A stretch of 54,353 bases of DNA from the NCBI RefSeq assembly GCF_012939955.1, contig NZ_SPMY01000027.1, forward strand, positions 1 through 54,353. Reading direction: 5' to 3'. The DNA comes from Candidatus Accumulibacter phosphatis (lineage in GTDB: Bacteria > Pseudomonadota > Gammaproteobacteria > Burkholderiales > Rhodocyclaceae). Position numbers and translations under genes: made by a program. This document shows, piece after piece, positions 32,921-42,883 of the stretch (positions within the stretch are counted from its first letter, which is position 1; the number at the start of each line of letters is the position of its first letter). The notes below the pieces were generated by a model. It made no database searches and was not told the origin of the DNA. It worked only from the letters and a program-made list of their open reading frames with translations.

Positions 32921-33981
32921 TCGAAAGCGACGATATCGGCACCGTGCCGATCGAACGGCTGATTTCGGGCGAGTCGAAATCGACGCAGGAAGAAGCCATT
33001 GAGCGCGCGCTGCGGCCGCGACGGCTGGCCGATTACGTCGGTCAGGCAAAGATTCGCGAGCAACTGGCAATCTTCATCGAGGCCGCCAAACGACGCCGCG
33101 ACACGCTCGACCATGTTCTCCTCTTCGGCCCGCCGGGGCTGGGGAAAACGACACTGGCGCACATCATCGCGGCCGAGATGGGCGTCAACCTGCGCTCGAC
33201 TTCGGGACCGGTACTCGAAAGGGCCGGCGATCTGGCGGCGATCCTGACCAATCTCGATGCCCACGACGTGCTGTTTATCGATGAGATCCATCGCCTGTCA
33301 CCGGTCGTCGAAGAGATCCTCTATCCGGCACTGGAAGACTTCCAGATCGACATCATGATCGGCGAGGGTCCGGCAGCGCGCTCGGTCAAACTTGATCTGC
33401 CGCCGTTCACGCTGGTTGGCGCGACCACCCGCGCCGGTATGCTCACCAACCCGCTGCGCGACCGCTTCGGTATCGTCTCCAGGCTCGAGTTCTACACCCC
33501 CGAGGAGCTGACACAGATCGTCACCCGCTCGTCGCAGTTGCTCAAGGTGCCAACCGATGGCGGCGGCGCGCTGGAGATCGCACGCCGTTCGCGTGGCACG
33601 CCGCGGGTTGCCAACCGGCTGCTGCGACGGGTGCGCGACTTCGCCGAAGTCAAGGCCTCCGGCCGGATCACCAGCGAGGTCGCCGACGCGGCGCTGCTGA
33701 TGCTCGACGTCGACCACGGCGGCCTCGACGTCATGGACCGCAAGCTTTTGTCAGCGATAATCGACAAGTTCGGCGGCGGCCCGGTCGGTGTCGACAACCT
33801 CGCTGCGGCCATTGGCGAGGCACGCGACACCATCGAGGATGTCCTCGAACCCTACCTGATTCAACAAGGCTTCCTGCAGCGCACGCCGCGCGGTCGCGTG
33901 GCGACGGCGGCCGTTTACCGGCACCTGGGCCTGGAAAACCTGCTCGGCGAGGCGCAGGTCGAGCTCTGGCGAAACACCTGA
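32917..33981 (+). CDS. ruvB: Holliday junction DNA helicase motor RuvB
   Basis: 354 residues. AAA+ ATPase with Walker [17 protein letters not shown] (about residue 68), Walker [14 protein letters not shown], sensor 1 [12 protein letters not shown], arginine finger region PLRDRFGI and the C-terminal winged helix ([21 protein letters not shown] type; here [18 protein letters not shown]). It drives branch migration with RuvA. The N-terminal extension of about 25 residues before [11 protein letters not shown] is usual in betaproteobacteria. Confidence 0.97.
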   Translation: MIESDDIGTVPIERLISGESKSTQEEAIERALRPRRLADYVGQAKIREQLAIFIEAAKRRRDTLDHVLLFGPPGLGKTTLAHIIAAEMGVNLRSTSGPVLERAGDLAAILTNLDAHDVLFIDEIHRLSPVVEEILYPALEDFQIDIMIGEGPAARSVKLDLPPFTLVGATTRAGMLTNPLRDRFGIVSRLEFYTPEELTQIVTRSSQLLKVPTDGGGALEIARRSRGTPRVANRLLRRVRDFAEVKASGRITSEVADAALLMLDVDHGGLDVMDRKLLSAIIDKFGGGPVGVDNLAAAIGEARDTIEDVLEPYLIQQGFLQRTPRGRVATAAVYRHLGLENLLGEAQVELWRNT

Positions 33982-34056
33982 ACGGCGAGCGCACAGGCGC
34001 GGTCACAAAAGCTTACTTTCTACACGAAGAAAGCTGCATTAGAATCTGATCCTACG

Positions 34057-34500
34057 ATGAAATCTCCACTCAAGCTCAGCACTTTTTCGATTCCCGTTCG
34101 GATCTATTACGAAGACACCGACGCTGGCGGGGTCGTCTATTACGCCAACTATCTCAAGTTCCTCGAACGCTGCCGTAGCGAATGGCTGCGCGCAATCGGC
34201 CATCAGCAGGCCGAGCTGCTGCATGACCCGGGAATTGCCTTCGTCGTACGCAGTGTCCAGGTCGACTTTCTGAAGCCGGCACGCCTGGACGATCAGCTGC
34301 GGGTCGATCTCGAAGTCGAGAAAATCAGCCGCGCGCAGATCTTCTTTCGCCAGACCATCCGGCGCGCCGACGAGAGCCTGGCAGGCGGCTCGGGTGAACT
34401 GCTCAGCGCGACCGTGCACCTCGTTTGTGTAACCGCGGCACAGATGAAGCCAACTTCGATTCCCGCATTTCTGCGGTCCCAACTGGAAGCACTGCAATGA
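34057..34500 (+). CDS. ybgC: Tol-Pal-associated acyl-CoA thioesterase YbgC
   Basis: 147 residues, hot-dog fold. YYEDTDAGGVVYYANYLKFLER holds the catalytic Asp of 4-hydroxybenzoyl-CoA-thioesterase-like enzymes. FVVRSVQVDFLKPARLDDQLRV and IFFRQTIRRADESLAGG complete the fold. It hydrolyses short or long acyl-CoA or acyl-ACP and is nearly always the first gene of the tol-pal operon. Its stop overlaps the tolQ ATG by four bases. Confidence 0.93.
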   Translation: MKSPLKLSTFSIPVRIYYEDTDAGGVVYYANYLKFLERCRSEWLRAIGHQQAELLHDPGIAFVVRSVQVDFLKPARLDDQLRVDLEVEKISRAQIFFRQTIRRADESLAGGSGELLSATVHLVCVTAAQMKPTSIPAFLRSQLEALQ

Positions 34501-35174
34501 ACGTCTCGCAAGACCTCTCGATCCTGCACTTGATCCTCAACGCCAGCGCCGTCGTGCAGGCGGTCATGCTGTTGCTGGCCGGTGTTTCGTTCATGTCCTG
34601 GTACTACATTTTCCGCAAGTGGTTCACGGTTAGAGCGGCACGATCGCAAAGCGAGCAGTTCGAGCGCGACTTCTGGAGCGGCGGCGATCTCAACAGCCTT
34701 TACCAGAGCGCCATCAACGACCGCCACAGCACCGGCAGCATGGAACGTATCTTCGAAGCCGGATTTCGCGAGTTCACCAAACTGCGCAGCCAGAAACACC
34801 TCGACGCCAAGGATGTCATCGACGGCTCGCGCCGTGCCATGCGCGCCACCTATCAGCGCGAGATGGACAGCATCGACTCGCATCTTGCCTTTCTCGCTTC
34901 GGTCGGCTCGGTGAGTCCCTACGTCGGCCTGTTCGGAACCGTCTGGGGAATCATGCATTCCTTCCGCGGCCTCGCCAACGTCGGCCAGGCGACGCTCTCG
35001 GCGGTTGCCCCGGGGATTGCCGAAGCGCTGGTGGCAACGGCCATCGGCCTCTTCGCGGCGATTCCGGCAGTGGTCGCCTACAACCGCTTCGCGCACGAGA
35101 TCGACCGCCTGTCGTCGCGCTTCGAGTCGTTCATGGAGGAGTTCTCGAACATTCTGCAGCGGCAAGTGAGGTAA
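34497..35174 (+). CDS. tolQ: Tol-Pal system proton channel subunit TolQ
   Basis: 225 residues, three membrane helices. The first ([25 protein letters not shown]) is followed by a large cytoplasmic loop, then [26 protein letters not shown] and [34 protein letters not shown], the family signature. With TolR it uses the proton motive force to energise TolA at the division septum. ATGA overlap with ybgC. Confidence 0.96.
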   Translation: MNVSQDLSILHLILNASAVVQAVMLLLAGVSFMSWYYIFRKWFTVRAARSQSEQFERDFWSGGDLNSLYQSAINDRHSTGSMERIFEAGFREFTKLRSQKHLDAKDVIDGSRRAMRATYQREMDSIDSHLAFLASVGSVSPYVGLFGTVWGIMHSFRGLANVGQATLSAVAPGIAEALVATAIGLFAAIPAVVAYNRFAHEIDRLSSRFESFMEEFSNILQRQVR

Positions 35175-35178
35175 AACC

Positions 35179-35583
<405 letters not shown>

Positions 35584-35593
35584 GTTCGGGCCA

Positions 35594-36664
35594 GTGAACT
35601 CTGTCGACCTGCAAACGCCCCCGCTCGCCGCCGAACCGGCCAAATGGCCCTCGCTGGCGCTGGCTGCGCTCGTCCATTTGCTGCTCATCGGCGCCTTGTT
35701 CTTCGGCGTGCAATGGAAGAGCAAAGCCCCGAAGTCGGTCGAAGTCGAGGTCTGGCGCAGCGCGCCAGCGCCAGCTCAGCCGATCAAGGCCGCAGCAGCA
35801 CCTGAAGCCAAAGCGGAGCCAAAGCCCGAGGTAAAGCCGACACCACTACCGCCTGCAAAGCCGAAACCGGCGCCGGAACCGAAGCCCGAGCCCAAGCCTG
35901 AACCGAAGCCCGAGCCCAAGCCGGCACCGAAGCCGGCACCGAAGCCAGAACCGAAGCCAGAGCCGAAGCCAGAGCCGAAGCCAGAGCCGAAGCCAGAGCC
36001 CAAGCTCAAGCCGGACATTGCGCTGAAAGACGAGAAGAAACCCAAGGAAGCGCCCAGAAAGGAAGAAGTCAAGGAGCCGCCGAAGAAAGAAGTGCCGAAG
36101 CCAAAGGAAGCGCCGAAGAAGGAAGAGCCGAAAGCGAAAGAAACAGCGAAGAAGGAAGAACCCAGGCCCAAGGAAACGCCCAAGAAGGAAGAGCCCAAGC
36201 CACAAGCGGAGCGCCGCCCAAGTTTTGAAGACGAGCTGGCACGCGAGAAAGTGCAGATAGAAAAGCAGAAAGCAGCGCAGGAAGCGAAGCAGAAGGCGGC
36301 CGAGAAAGCCGCTCAGGACCAGCGCGCCCGCGCCGACGCCCTGGATCGTCAGCGCAAGCAGTTACAAGCCGAGGAGGCAGCACGCGGCTTGGCCGAGTAC
36401 ATGGACAAGGTACGTGGCAAGATTCGCGGCAACATCGCACTACCGCCAGGCATCCAGGGAAATCCCGAAGCGGTGTTCGAGGTCACCCAACTGCCAAGCG
36501 GCGACATTCTCGACGTCAAGATCCGCCGCTCTAGCGGCAATGCGGCCCTCGACGCCGCCGTCGAGCGCGCGATCCGTAGATCGTCACCCTTGCCAAAGCC
36601 ACCTAACCCGGAGCTTTTCGATCGCGAAATAAAGATCCCCTATCGTCCACGCGACGACAGCTAG
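35594..36664 (+). CDS. tolA: Tol-Pal system protein TolA with long PEPKPEPK linker
   Basis: 356 residues, GTG start. A single N-terminal membrane helix ([19 protein letters not shown]) is followed by an extended periplasmic arm: first a Pro/Glu/Lys region with many PKPEPKPE units (about 75-140), then a charged alpha-helical region ([20 protein letters not shown]), and a C-terminal TonB/TolA-like domain ([55 protein letters not shown]). It bridges the periplasm from TolQR to Pal and TolB. The repeats are encoded by near-identical 6-base units and may vary in length. Confidence 0.93.
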   Translation: MNSVDLQTPPLAAEPAKWPSLALAALVHLLLIGALFFGVQWKSKAPKSVEVEVWRSAPAPAQPIKAAAAPEAKAEPKPEVKPTPLPPAKPKPAPEPKPEPKPEPKPEPKPAPKPAPKPEPKPEPKPEPKPEPKPEPKLKPDIALKDEKKPKEAPRKEEVKEPPKKEVPKPKEAPKKEEPKAKETAKKEEPRPKETPKKEEPKPQAERRPSFEDELAREKVQIEKQKAAQEAKQKAAEKAAQDQRARADALDRQRKQLQAEEAARGLAEYMDKVRGKIRGNIALPPGIQGNPEAVFEVTQLPSGDILDVKIRRSSGNAALDAAVERAIRRSSPLPKPPNPELFDREIKIPYRPRDDS

Positions 36665-36811
36665 CGACCGCCATCGGTCTCGCCGCAAAGGTCTCCGGGT
36701 GGTCGCTCAATGGCGCTGCCGAAACCGATAGCTGGCGGCTGTTCCCGCCACCTGGCAAGCGACACTCGACGCCATAATTTTTTGTTACAAATACCAGGAA
36801 TGCAAAGGCGA

Positions 36812-36817
36812 TATAAT
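36812..36817 (+). promoter_or_regulatory. Possible -10 element before tolB
   Basis: A perfect TATAAT hexamer lies 25 bases before the tolB ATG in the 178-base gap after tolA. The matching -35 at normal spacing (around 36789) is poor, so promoter activity is only suggested. A separate tolB-pal promoter is known from other proteobacteria. Confidence 0.3.
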
Positions 36818-36842
36818 CGCGCATTCTGTATTGGATCATGCC

Positions 36843-38135
36843 ATGTCAAGAATACTCTGCCAACTCCGTCGTATCGGCCTGCTTGCCATCTGTGCGCTTG
36901 CTCTGCTGCAGGCTTCGGCACATGCCCAATTGACCATCGAGATTACTGGCGCTGGCGCCAACCGCATTCCCGTGGCCATCGCGGAATTTGGCGGTGATCC
37001 GGCCGCTTCCCGGATTCTGACTTCGGTCATCCGTGGCGACCTGGAACGTAGCGGCCTGTTCAAGATGATCGACACCAGCGGCGAGGCTATCACGGAGACC
37101 ACCCCGCCAAATTTCGCGGACTGGAAAAGTCGGGGTGCCGACGCGCTCGCCGCCGGCAGCATCGGCTTGAGTCCTGATGGGCGCCAGGAAGCACGCTTCC
37201 GGCTTTACGACGTCAGCCGGGAGACAGTCCTCGGCGGATCTGCTTTCGTGACCTCAAAAGCGATGCTGCGCGCTGCCGGACACCGCATCGCAGACGTGAT
37301 CTACGAAAAGCTGACCGGCGAACCGGGCGTTTTCTCGACGCGAATTGCCTATGTGGTCCGGGTCAATGCCACGCGCTACGAGTTGCACATTGCCGACGCT
37401 GACGGACAAAACTCGCAAGTGGCGCTGATCTCGAAAGAACCGATTATTTCGCCCTCCTGGTCGCCGGATGGCGACCGCCTGGCTTACGTCTCCTTCGAAA
37501 ACAAGAAACCGGTGGTGTATGCTCACTCGCTGGCTTCCGGCAAGCGCGTCGTGGTGGCCAATTTCAAGGGCTCGAACTCGGCGCCGGCATGGTCGCCAGA
37601 CGGCCGCCGTGTAGCCGTGGTGCTCAGCAAGGAAGGTGGTTCGCAGATCTTTCTCGTCAATGCCGACGGCACCGGTGCACAACGCCTGACGAGTAGCAGC
37701 GCAATCAATACCGAACCCTACTTTTCCCCGGATGGACAATTCGTCTATTTCACCTCCGACCGTGGCGGCAGCCCTCAGATCTACCGGGTCGGGATCGGCG
37801 GTGGCGACGTGGAGAGGGTAAGCTTCGAAGGTAGTTACAATGTCAGCCCTCGCCTTTCGCCAGATGGCAAGTCGATGGCCTTCATCAGCCGGCGTGATGG
37901 AGGCTTTCGTTTGAGCGTGATGGACCTGGCAAGCAGGCAGGTGCAGGTTCTGACCGACTCATACAAAGATGAATCACCGACTTTTGCGCCGAACGGCCGG
38001 ATGATTCTGATTGCCACCGAGTCTGGTGGTCGTGGAGTGCTGTCTGCAGTATCTACCGATGGCCGCATCAAACAGCGTCTCTCCATTTCGGCGGGCGATG
38101 TTCGTGAGCCGGCCTGGGGTCCATTCAACAAGTAA
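36843..38135 (+). CDS. tolB: Tol-Pal system beta-propeller protein TolB
   Basis: 430 residues. A signal peptide ([17 protein letters not shown]) is followed by the N-terminal domain and a six-bladed propeller with repeated blades of the form [65 protein letters not shown]. It sits in the periplasm and binds Pal and TolA. The chosen ATG gives a signal peptide of normal length; a TTG four codons upstream is also in frame. Confidence 0.96.
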   Translation: MSRILCQLRRIGLLAICALALLQASAHAQLTIEITGAGANRIPVAIAEFGGDPAASRILTSVIRGDLERSGLFKMIDTSGEAITETTPPNFADWKSRGADALAAGSIGLSPDGRQEARFRLYDVSRETVLGGSAFVTSKAMLRAAGHRIADVIYEKLTGEPGVFSTRIAYVVRVNATRYELHIADADGQNSQVALISKEPIISPSWSPDGDRLAYVSFENKKPVVYAHSLASGKRVVVANFKGSNSAPAWSPDGRRVAVVLSKEGGSQIFLVNADGTGAQRLTSSSAINTEPYFSPDGQFVYFTSDRGGSPQIYRVGIGGGDVERVSFEGSYNVSPRLSPDGKSMAFISRRDGGFRLSVMDLASRQVQVLTDSYKDESPTFAPNGRMILIATESGGRGVLSAVSTDGRIKQRLSISAGDVREPAWGPFNK

Positions 38136-38175
38136 TTTGCCGCTTTAATTGCCATTTTGTGCAGGAGATAGATTC

Positions 38176-38701
38176 ATGAAACAACTCGTCATCCCGGCTG
38201 CTATAGCGCTTCTGCTGGCGGCCTGCAGCTCGACACCCGACGCCGACAAAGCCGGCGGCGGTGCGCCAGTTGAGTCGCGCGGACCGGGAGTGGCCACCGT
38301 CACCACAGGCGGTGTCGACAGCCAGCGCTTGCCCCCCCGAGCTCACCGACCCAAACAATATTCTTTCCAAGCGCAGCGTCTATTTCGATTACGACAACTT
38401 CGAAGTGAAAGCTGAATACCGGGATCTGGTCGCTTCGCACGCCAAGTTCCTCACCCAGAACCGGCAGTTCAGGATGCTCATCCAGGGCAACACCGACCAG
38501 CGCGGCAGCCGCGAATACAACCTGGCGCTCGGTCAGAAGCGCGCTGACGCGGTGAAGAGAATGCTGGCCTTGCTCGGCGCTCAGGAAGAGCAGCTCGAGG
38601 CGGTTAGCCTGGGCGAGGAGAAGCCAAAAAATGAAGGCCAGAACGATGCCGCTTGGGCGCAGAACCGCCGTGCCGACATGCTCTATAACGGTGAGTTCTA
38701 G
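38176..38701 (+). CDS. pal: Peptidoglycan-associated lipoprotein Pal, frame broken at a C7 tract
   Basis: The start MKQLVIPAAIALLLAACSS carries a lipobox (LAAC) for acylation and outer-membrane anchoring. At C7 38332-38338 the frame shifts; with six C the protein reads GVDSQRLPPELTDPNNIL and on into SVYFDYDNFEVKAEYRDLV and RMLIQGNTDQRGSREYNLALGQKRA, the OmpA-like peptidoglycan-binding domain, ending at 174 residues. Pal tethers the outer membrane to peptidoglycan. It is important for envelope stability, so the extra C is probably a sequence error, like the one in ruvC. Confidence 0.92.
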
Positions 38702-38702
38702 G

Positions 38703-39515
38703 ATGCCGGGACCCTGCAGCGGTCGCTTGCCGACCAGAACACGCGTCATTTCGATCGCCCTGTTGCTCGCCGCCCTCGGCGCGCAACAGGCGCACGCCGG
38801 TCTCTTTGACGACGATGAGGCGAGGCGCCAGGTCAGCGATCTGCAGCTCAAGTCGAACGAGCGCCTGGACACGGTTGCCAAAGGTCAAATGGAGCTGGCC
38901 AATCAAATTCAGGAGCTGCGCGACGAAAACGCCCGCCTGCGCGGCCAGGTCGAGACGCTCAACTACGAGCTCGATGCGGCCACGAAGCGGCAAAAAGACT
39001 TCTACATCGACCTCGACACTCGCCTGCGCAAACTCGAGACACCTTCGGCGTCAGCAGCGTCGGCGACTGCGGCCGGCGCGACCGTCAAACCGGCAGACGA
39101 CAGCAATCCGGCAAGCGAAGCTCCTCGGAAATCCGCCAGCGACCCGGCCACCGAAACGCGCGAGTACGAGGCAGCGCTGAATCTGTTTCGCGCGAACAAG
39201 CTCAAAGAGGCGGCGGCGGCCTTCGAAACGTTCGCCAGGACGCATCCGGACAGCACGCTGACCCCGAACGCTTACTACTGGCTCGGCAACGCCCATTACG
39301 CCATGCGTGATTGCCGTCGGGCGCTCGAAGCACAGCGCCTCGTCGGCAGCAAATGGCCGGCGCACGCCAAGGCCCCCGATGCACTGCTCAACGTCGCCAC
39401 CTGCCAGCAGGAGCTCGGCGACAGCAAGAGTGCCAAGAATACCCTGGACGCGCTGCTGGCCAAGTATCCGGACAGCTCGGCGGCGAAAGCCGCCAGGCAA
39501 CGCCTGAAAAAATAG
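38703..39515 (+). CDS. cpoB: Cell division coordinator CpoB (YbgF)
   Basis: 270 residues. A signal peptide (SIALLLAALGAQQAHA) is followed by a coiled coil (about 45-110: LKSNERLDTVAKGQMELANQIQELRDENARLRG), then a disordered Ala/Ser-rich linker and C-terminal TPR repeats (YEAALNLFRANKLKEAAAAFE, TPNAYYWLGNAHYA, ALLNVATCQQELGDSKSAKNTLDALL). It coordinates peptidoglycan synthesis and Tol energy during division. It follows pal with one base between. Confidence 0.93.
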   Translation: MPGPCSGRLPTRTRVISIALLLAALGAQQAHAGLFDDDEARRQVSDLQLKSNERLDTVAKGQMELANQIQELRDENARLRGQVETLNYELDAATKRQKDFYIDLDTRLRKLETPSASAASATAAGATVKPADDSNPASEAPRKSASDPATETREYEAALNLFRANKLKEAAAAFETFARTHPDSTLTPNAYYWLGNAHYAMRDCRRALEAQRLVGSKWPAHAKAPDALLNVATCQQELGDSKSAKNTLDALLAKYPDSSAAKAARQRLKK

Positions 39516-39519
39516 GCGC

Positions 39520-40185
39520 TTGGCCGCCACGCGCAAAGTGCTGACGCTCAAGATCAGCGAGATTTTCCTGTCCCTGCAGGGTGAAAGTTCGCGGGTTGGC
39601 TTGCCGACGGTCTTTGTCCGCCTGACCGGCTGCCCCCTGCGTTGTGTGTGGTGCGACACGGCCTACGCCTTTGCCGGCGGTCAGACGATGTCGCTGCCCG
39701 AGATTCTCGCCGCAGTCACCGTCGTCGCTCGCGACGTCGGCCGGGTCTGCGTGACCGGCGGCGAACCGCTCGCCCAGCCGGCTTGCTTGCCACTGCTCAG
39801 CGCTCTCTGTGACGCCGGCCACGCCGTTTCTCTGGAAACCTCGGGCGCCCTCGATATTGGCCAGGTCGACGCGCGCGTGGCACGCGTCGTCGACATCAAA
39901 GCCCCCGGCTCCGGCGAGAGCGATCGGAATCGTTGGCAGAACCTGGCCCTGCTGACCGCCAACGACGAGCTCAAATTCGTCCTCAAAGACCGCTCCGACT
40001 ACGAATGGGCACGTCAAATGATCGAGGAACGGCAGCTTGCAGCCCTCTGTCCGCTGCTTTTTTCACCGGTGGACAACGAGTTGCCAGCGGCAACGCTGGC
40101 CGACTGGTTGGTCGCCGACCGCCTGCCAGTGCGCTTCCAGTTGCAGCTGCACAAGATTCTTTGGGGTAAGCTGCGAGGCAAGTAA
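39520..40185 (+). CDS. queE: 7-carboxy-7-deazaguanine synthase QueE
   Basis: 221 residues. Radical SAM enzyme of queuosine synthesis: LKISEIFLSLQGESSRVGLPTVFVRLTGC, then the cluster cysteines in CPLRCVWCDT (CxxxCxxC), VCVTGGEPLAQ, and SLETSGALDI. It converts 6-carboxytetrahydropterin to CDG, used by QueC. The start at TTG (39520) is preferred by frame, but a GTG at 39538 is possible. It follows cpoB by four bases; queC lies 2.7 kb further downstream. Confidence 0.92.
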   Translation: MAATRKVLTLKISEIFLSLQGESSRVGLPTVFVRLTGCPLRCVWCDTAYAFAGGQTMSLPEILAAVTVVARDVGRVCVTGGEPLAQPACLPLLSALCDAGHAVSLETSGALDIGQVDARVARVVDIKAPGSGESDRNRWQNLALLTANDELKFVLKDRSDYEWARQMIEERQLAALCPLLFSPVDNELPAATLADWLVADRLPVRFQLQLHKILWGKLRGK

Positions 40186-40205
40186 ACCCTTGCGAAAGAG
40201 CAGCC

Positions 40206-40583
40206 ATGACCGAGCAACGGCGTCACTATGCGCGCATTGCCTTCGCTTCACCGGCCCAGTTACTGCTTCCTGAGCAGCGCTCCGAAGTCTTACTCTTGGT
40301 CCTCGACCTTTCCCTGCGCGGTGCACTGGTCCAACTGCCACAGCTGCCCGCGCACGCCGAGCTTGGGCCCGGAGTAGCCGCCGAACTCCGCATCACCCTC
40401 GACGACGGCGGCACGCAAATTTGCATGCAGACCACCGTCGTGCACCGCAAAGGCCACCGGATAGGGCTCGCCTGCCAGGGCATCGATGTCGATAGCGTCA
40501 CCCACCTGCGGCGTCTGGTCGAACTGAACGCCGGCGACCCCAAGCTACTGGAGCGCGAGCTTTCGGCACTTCTCGCCACGTAG
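40206..40583 (+). CDS. PilZ-domain c-di-GMP-binding protein
   Basis: 125 residues, a stand-alone PilZ domain. The c-di-GMP-binding arginines are in QRRHYAR (RxxxR type) at the N-terminus and the second motif DLSLRGALVQLP (D/N-x-S-x-x-G) about 30 residues later. The final helix KLLERELSALLA is typical. It would change conformation on binding cyclic di-GMP and act on pili, motility or polysaccharide synthesis; the target is unknown. Confidence 0.88.
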   Translation: MTEQRRHYARIAFASPAQLLLPEQRSEVLLLVLDLSLRGALVQLPQLPAHAELGPGVAAELRITLDDGGTQICMQTTVVHRKGHRIGLACQGIDVDSVTHLRRLVELNAGDPKLLERELSALLAT

Positions 40584-40638
40584 TCGGCACCACCAGACGA
40601 GCGCTTGAGCGACCATTCAAAAACAGGGAGAAGAAACC

Positions 40639-42024
40639 ATGTCGGAGAAAAAGGTGAACACACACAGTTGGCGCGGCTTCCCGGCCACTGCCGGGCTGTG
40701 CGCTTGGGCGTTTTCCCTTTCACTAAGCGCAGCACCGGCGCTGGAAGAAGTGGCTGCCGGCGTCAAGCTCGATCCGGCGCAGATTTCCGTGTCCGGGATT
40801 TCCTCGGGCGGCTACATGGCGCACCAGTTCCACCTGGCGCACTCGCAGCACATCATGGGTGCCGGCATCGTCGCTGGCGGACCCTACTACTGCGCTCGTG
40901 GCAACATTGTCGACGCGCTCACGCGTTGCAGTCGGTTCGCGACGCTCGAATGCCTGGCCTCCAAACTGGACCCCAAACTGTGCGGCCAGACCGACCTGGC
41001 GCCAAAAAACAGAAGTGAGATCGAACGCGCGGCAGCTGCGTCTTTCGCCGAGGCGCGCAAGCAGGAGAACGCCGGCAAGATCAGTGCGCTCGCCAACCTG
41101 CGCGACGACAAGATCTATCTGTTCAGCGGCAGCTACGACGAGATCGTCCCGAACGAGGTGATGGCCACTGTTTTCCGCTTCTATGCCGATCCCGACAAGG
41201 GCGGCGTGCGGCAAGGCAACATCGACTTCAGCAGCACTTTCCCGGCTCGCCACACGATGGTCCGCGACAGCTTTGGCAAGCCCGCCGGCAGCGTAGTTGG
41301 CGACTGTGCCCTGCCGCCGGCGCCACCTCCTGCGGCGGAGCGCAACGCCTACATCGACGACTGCCAGGCGGTGGCCAAGCAGCACCTGGAAAAAAACCAC
41401 TGCACTTGTCCGGACGCCCCCGCGGCCGGCGAGGAAGCCACTGCAGCGTGTCCGCCGCCCGACAAACTTGCGGTCTGCAAGGATCTGCAAGACGTCGATC
41501 TCGCCGGTGCCATTCTCGAACGCATCTACGGCGCGCAGGCGCTGAGCAAGGGACGTATGCAGGTGCAGGAGAGCGAGCTGCGCGCCTTCGACCAACGCAA
41601 GGTTTTCGGCAAGTTTTCGAACATTCCGTATACCGCGCTGCAGAATGCCTCGATGGCCAGAGAAGGCTATGTATTCATTCCCGAGGCCTGCAAAGATGGT
41701 CGCCAGTGCAAGCTGCACATTGCCTTCCACGGCTGCAAGCAAGGGGGTACAAGCGACTATCGGCCTGGCCATACGGGCAACCTGTTCGCCAAGTACGCCG
41801 GCTACAACGAATGGGCCAAAGCCAACGACATGCTTGTTCTCTATCCGCAGATTCAGGCGCGCAGCCTGGGCCCGGTCAATCCGCGCGGCTGCTGGGACTG
41901 GTGGGGGCAGAATTACACTCACGCCGGCTACCACACCCGGGATGGCAAACAGATCAAGGCCGTCGCGCAGATGATCAACAGTCTTGTCGGTGGGCAGCCC
42001 TTACTGGAAGTGCCGCCGGAGTGA
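40639..42024 (+). CDS. Secreted PHB depolymerase-like esterase
   Basis: 461 residues, ATG preceded by CAGGGAGAAG. A signal peptide (TAGLCAWAFSLSLSAAPA) suggests export. The catalytic serine is in the lipase box GISSGGYM near residue 54, and the late HIAFHGCKQGG and RGCWDWWGQ segments match the extracellular PHB depolymerase catalytic-domain family. It contains a Cys-rich insertion (CTCPDAPAAGEEATAACPP) in the middle. Probable role: hydrolysis of PHB or related polyesters outside the cytoplasm; a general esterase is possible. A phasin gene follows. Confidence 0.8.
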   Translation: MSEKKVNTHSWRGFPATAGLCAWAFSLSLSAAPALEEVAAGVKLDPAQISVSGISSGGYMAHQFHLAHSQHIMGAGIVAGGPYYCARGNIVDALTRCSRFATLECLASKLDPKLCGQTDLAPKNRSEIERAAAASFAEARKQENAGKISALANLRDDKIYLFSGSYDEIVPNEVMATVFRFYADPDKGGVRQGNIDFSSTFPARHTMVRDSFGKPAGSVVGDCALPPAPPPAAERNAYIDDCQAVAKQHLEKNHCTCPDAPAAGEEATAACPPPDKLAVCKDLQDVDLAGAILERIYGAQALSKGRMQVQESELRAFDQRKVFGKFSNIPYTALQNASMAREGYVFIPEACKDGRQCKLHIAFHGCKQGGTSDYRPGHTGNLFAKYAGYNEWAKANDMLVLYPQIQARSLGPVNPRGCWDWWGQNYTHAGYHTRDGKQIKAVAQMINSLVGGQPLLEVPPE

Positions 42025-42117
42025 AACGATGCGCTGCAGCGGGCGCCGCCAGAAAACAAAAGCCGTGCGGCTAGGCGCAGAATGAATCACGGCTACTCAC
42101 AGGTAGAGGTAGTGGCT

Positions 42118-42242
42118 AACGATCATGTCAGTCGAGATACCCCGAATGATGAAAGTCATGCCCGTGCCCCCTCTTCCCCCGGCCCTTCTCCCGCAGGTGG
42201 AGAAGGGAGGTTCGTGAGTCGCATTCGCGACTTTCACATTAA
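42118..42242 (+). repeat. Dispersed multi-hairpin repeat, copy 3
   Basis: Same unit as at 16372 and 22038: it begins CTAACGATCATG, has the pair around GATCATG / GTCATGCCCG (less perfect), the stem CCCTTCTCCC / GGAGAAGGG, and the third hairpin GAGTCGCATTCGCGAC ending TTTCACATTAA. It lies between the depolymerase gene and the phasin gene and ends 27 bases before the phasin ATG, so it is part of the phasin leader. Confidence 0.8.
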
Positions 42243-42268
42243 TCGCAGATCGAGCGGAGGACAGAAAC

Positions 42269-42754
42269 ATGGCAGACCTTTCTCAACAACTCAGCGACTG
42301 GAGCAAGGCAGTCGCCAGCATGGACGTGACCAAGAGCAGCGAACAATTGCTCAATATCATGGCCGGCCTGAAAGTGCCCGGCGTCAACATGGACGCCCTG
42401 GTAGCCAGCCAGCGCGACAACCTGGAAGCGCTCAACGCCGCCAATCAAGTCGCGCTGGAAGGCATGAAAGCGGTCGGCGCGTGGCAGGCAAAGCTGCTGC
42501 AGGAGACGATGCTCGAGTTGAGCGACGCGATCGGCAAACTCTCGCGGTCCGGCTCGCCGCAACAGCTGGTCGCCACCGAGAGCGAACTGGCGAATAAGGC
42601 ATTCGCGACCGCAGTCAGGCAAATGCAGGAGCTCACACAAATCGTTGTTCAGGCCAATCAGCAGGCGAGTGCTGCGATTGCCAAACGCATTCCGGAAAGC
42701 CTCGGTGAAATCAAGGATGTGTTTAAACTGCCCGAAGGGCCAGCGAAATTGTGA
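42269..42754 (+). CDS. Phasin family protein (PHA granule-associated)
   Basis: 161 residues, a strong GGAGGA ribosome-binding site. Nearly all helical and amphipathic: LSDWSKAVASMDVTKSSEQLLNIM, LVASQRDNLEALNAANQVALEGMKAVGAWQAKLLQETM and VVQANQQASAAIAKRIPESLGEIKDVF. This is the PhaP-type phasin family that coats polyhydroxyalkanoate granules in the cytoplasm. It follows a PHB depolymerase gene and one repeat copy, fitting PHA storage. Confidence 0.92.
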   Translation: MADLSQQLSDWSKAVASMDVTKSSEQLLNIMAGLKVPGVNMDALVASQRDNLEALNAANQVALEGMKAVGAWQAKLLQETMLELSDAIGKLSRSGSPQQLVATESELANKAFATAVRQMQELTQIVVQANQQASAAIAKRIPESLGEIKDVFKLPEGPAKL

Positions 42755-42883
42755 TCGTGAGCAGCACCGCGAGCCCTTCGCCAAGCAAAGCGATGCATTG
42801 CGAACTTCACCCTCCCCATGTTTCGCGCTGCCACGCGCGAAAGACACACCATCCACGCCGGAAAGCGGTATATTTTCGCCCCC

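Noticed and set aside
35873-36003. PKPEPK-coding repeats as a CRISPR or minisatellite of interest
   Set aside because: They encode the Pro/Glu/Lys arm of TolA, a known variable linker, so no special explanation is needed.
40723-41934. Minus-strand open frame of 403 codons
   Set aside because: Antisense to the PHB depolymerase-like gene, which has a signal peptide, lipase box and ribosome-binding site.
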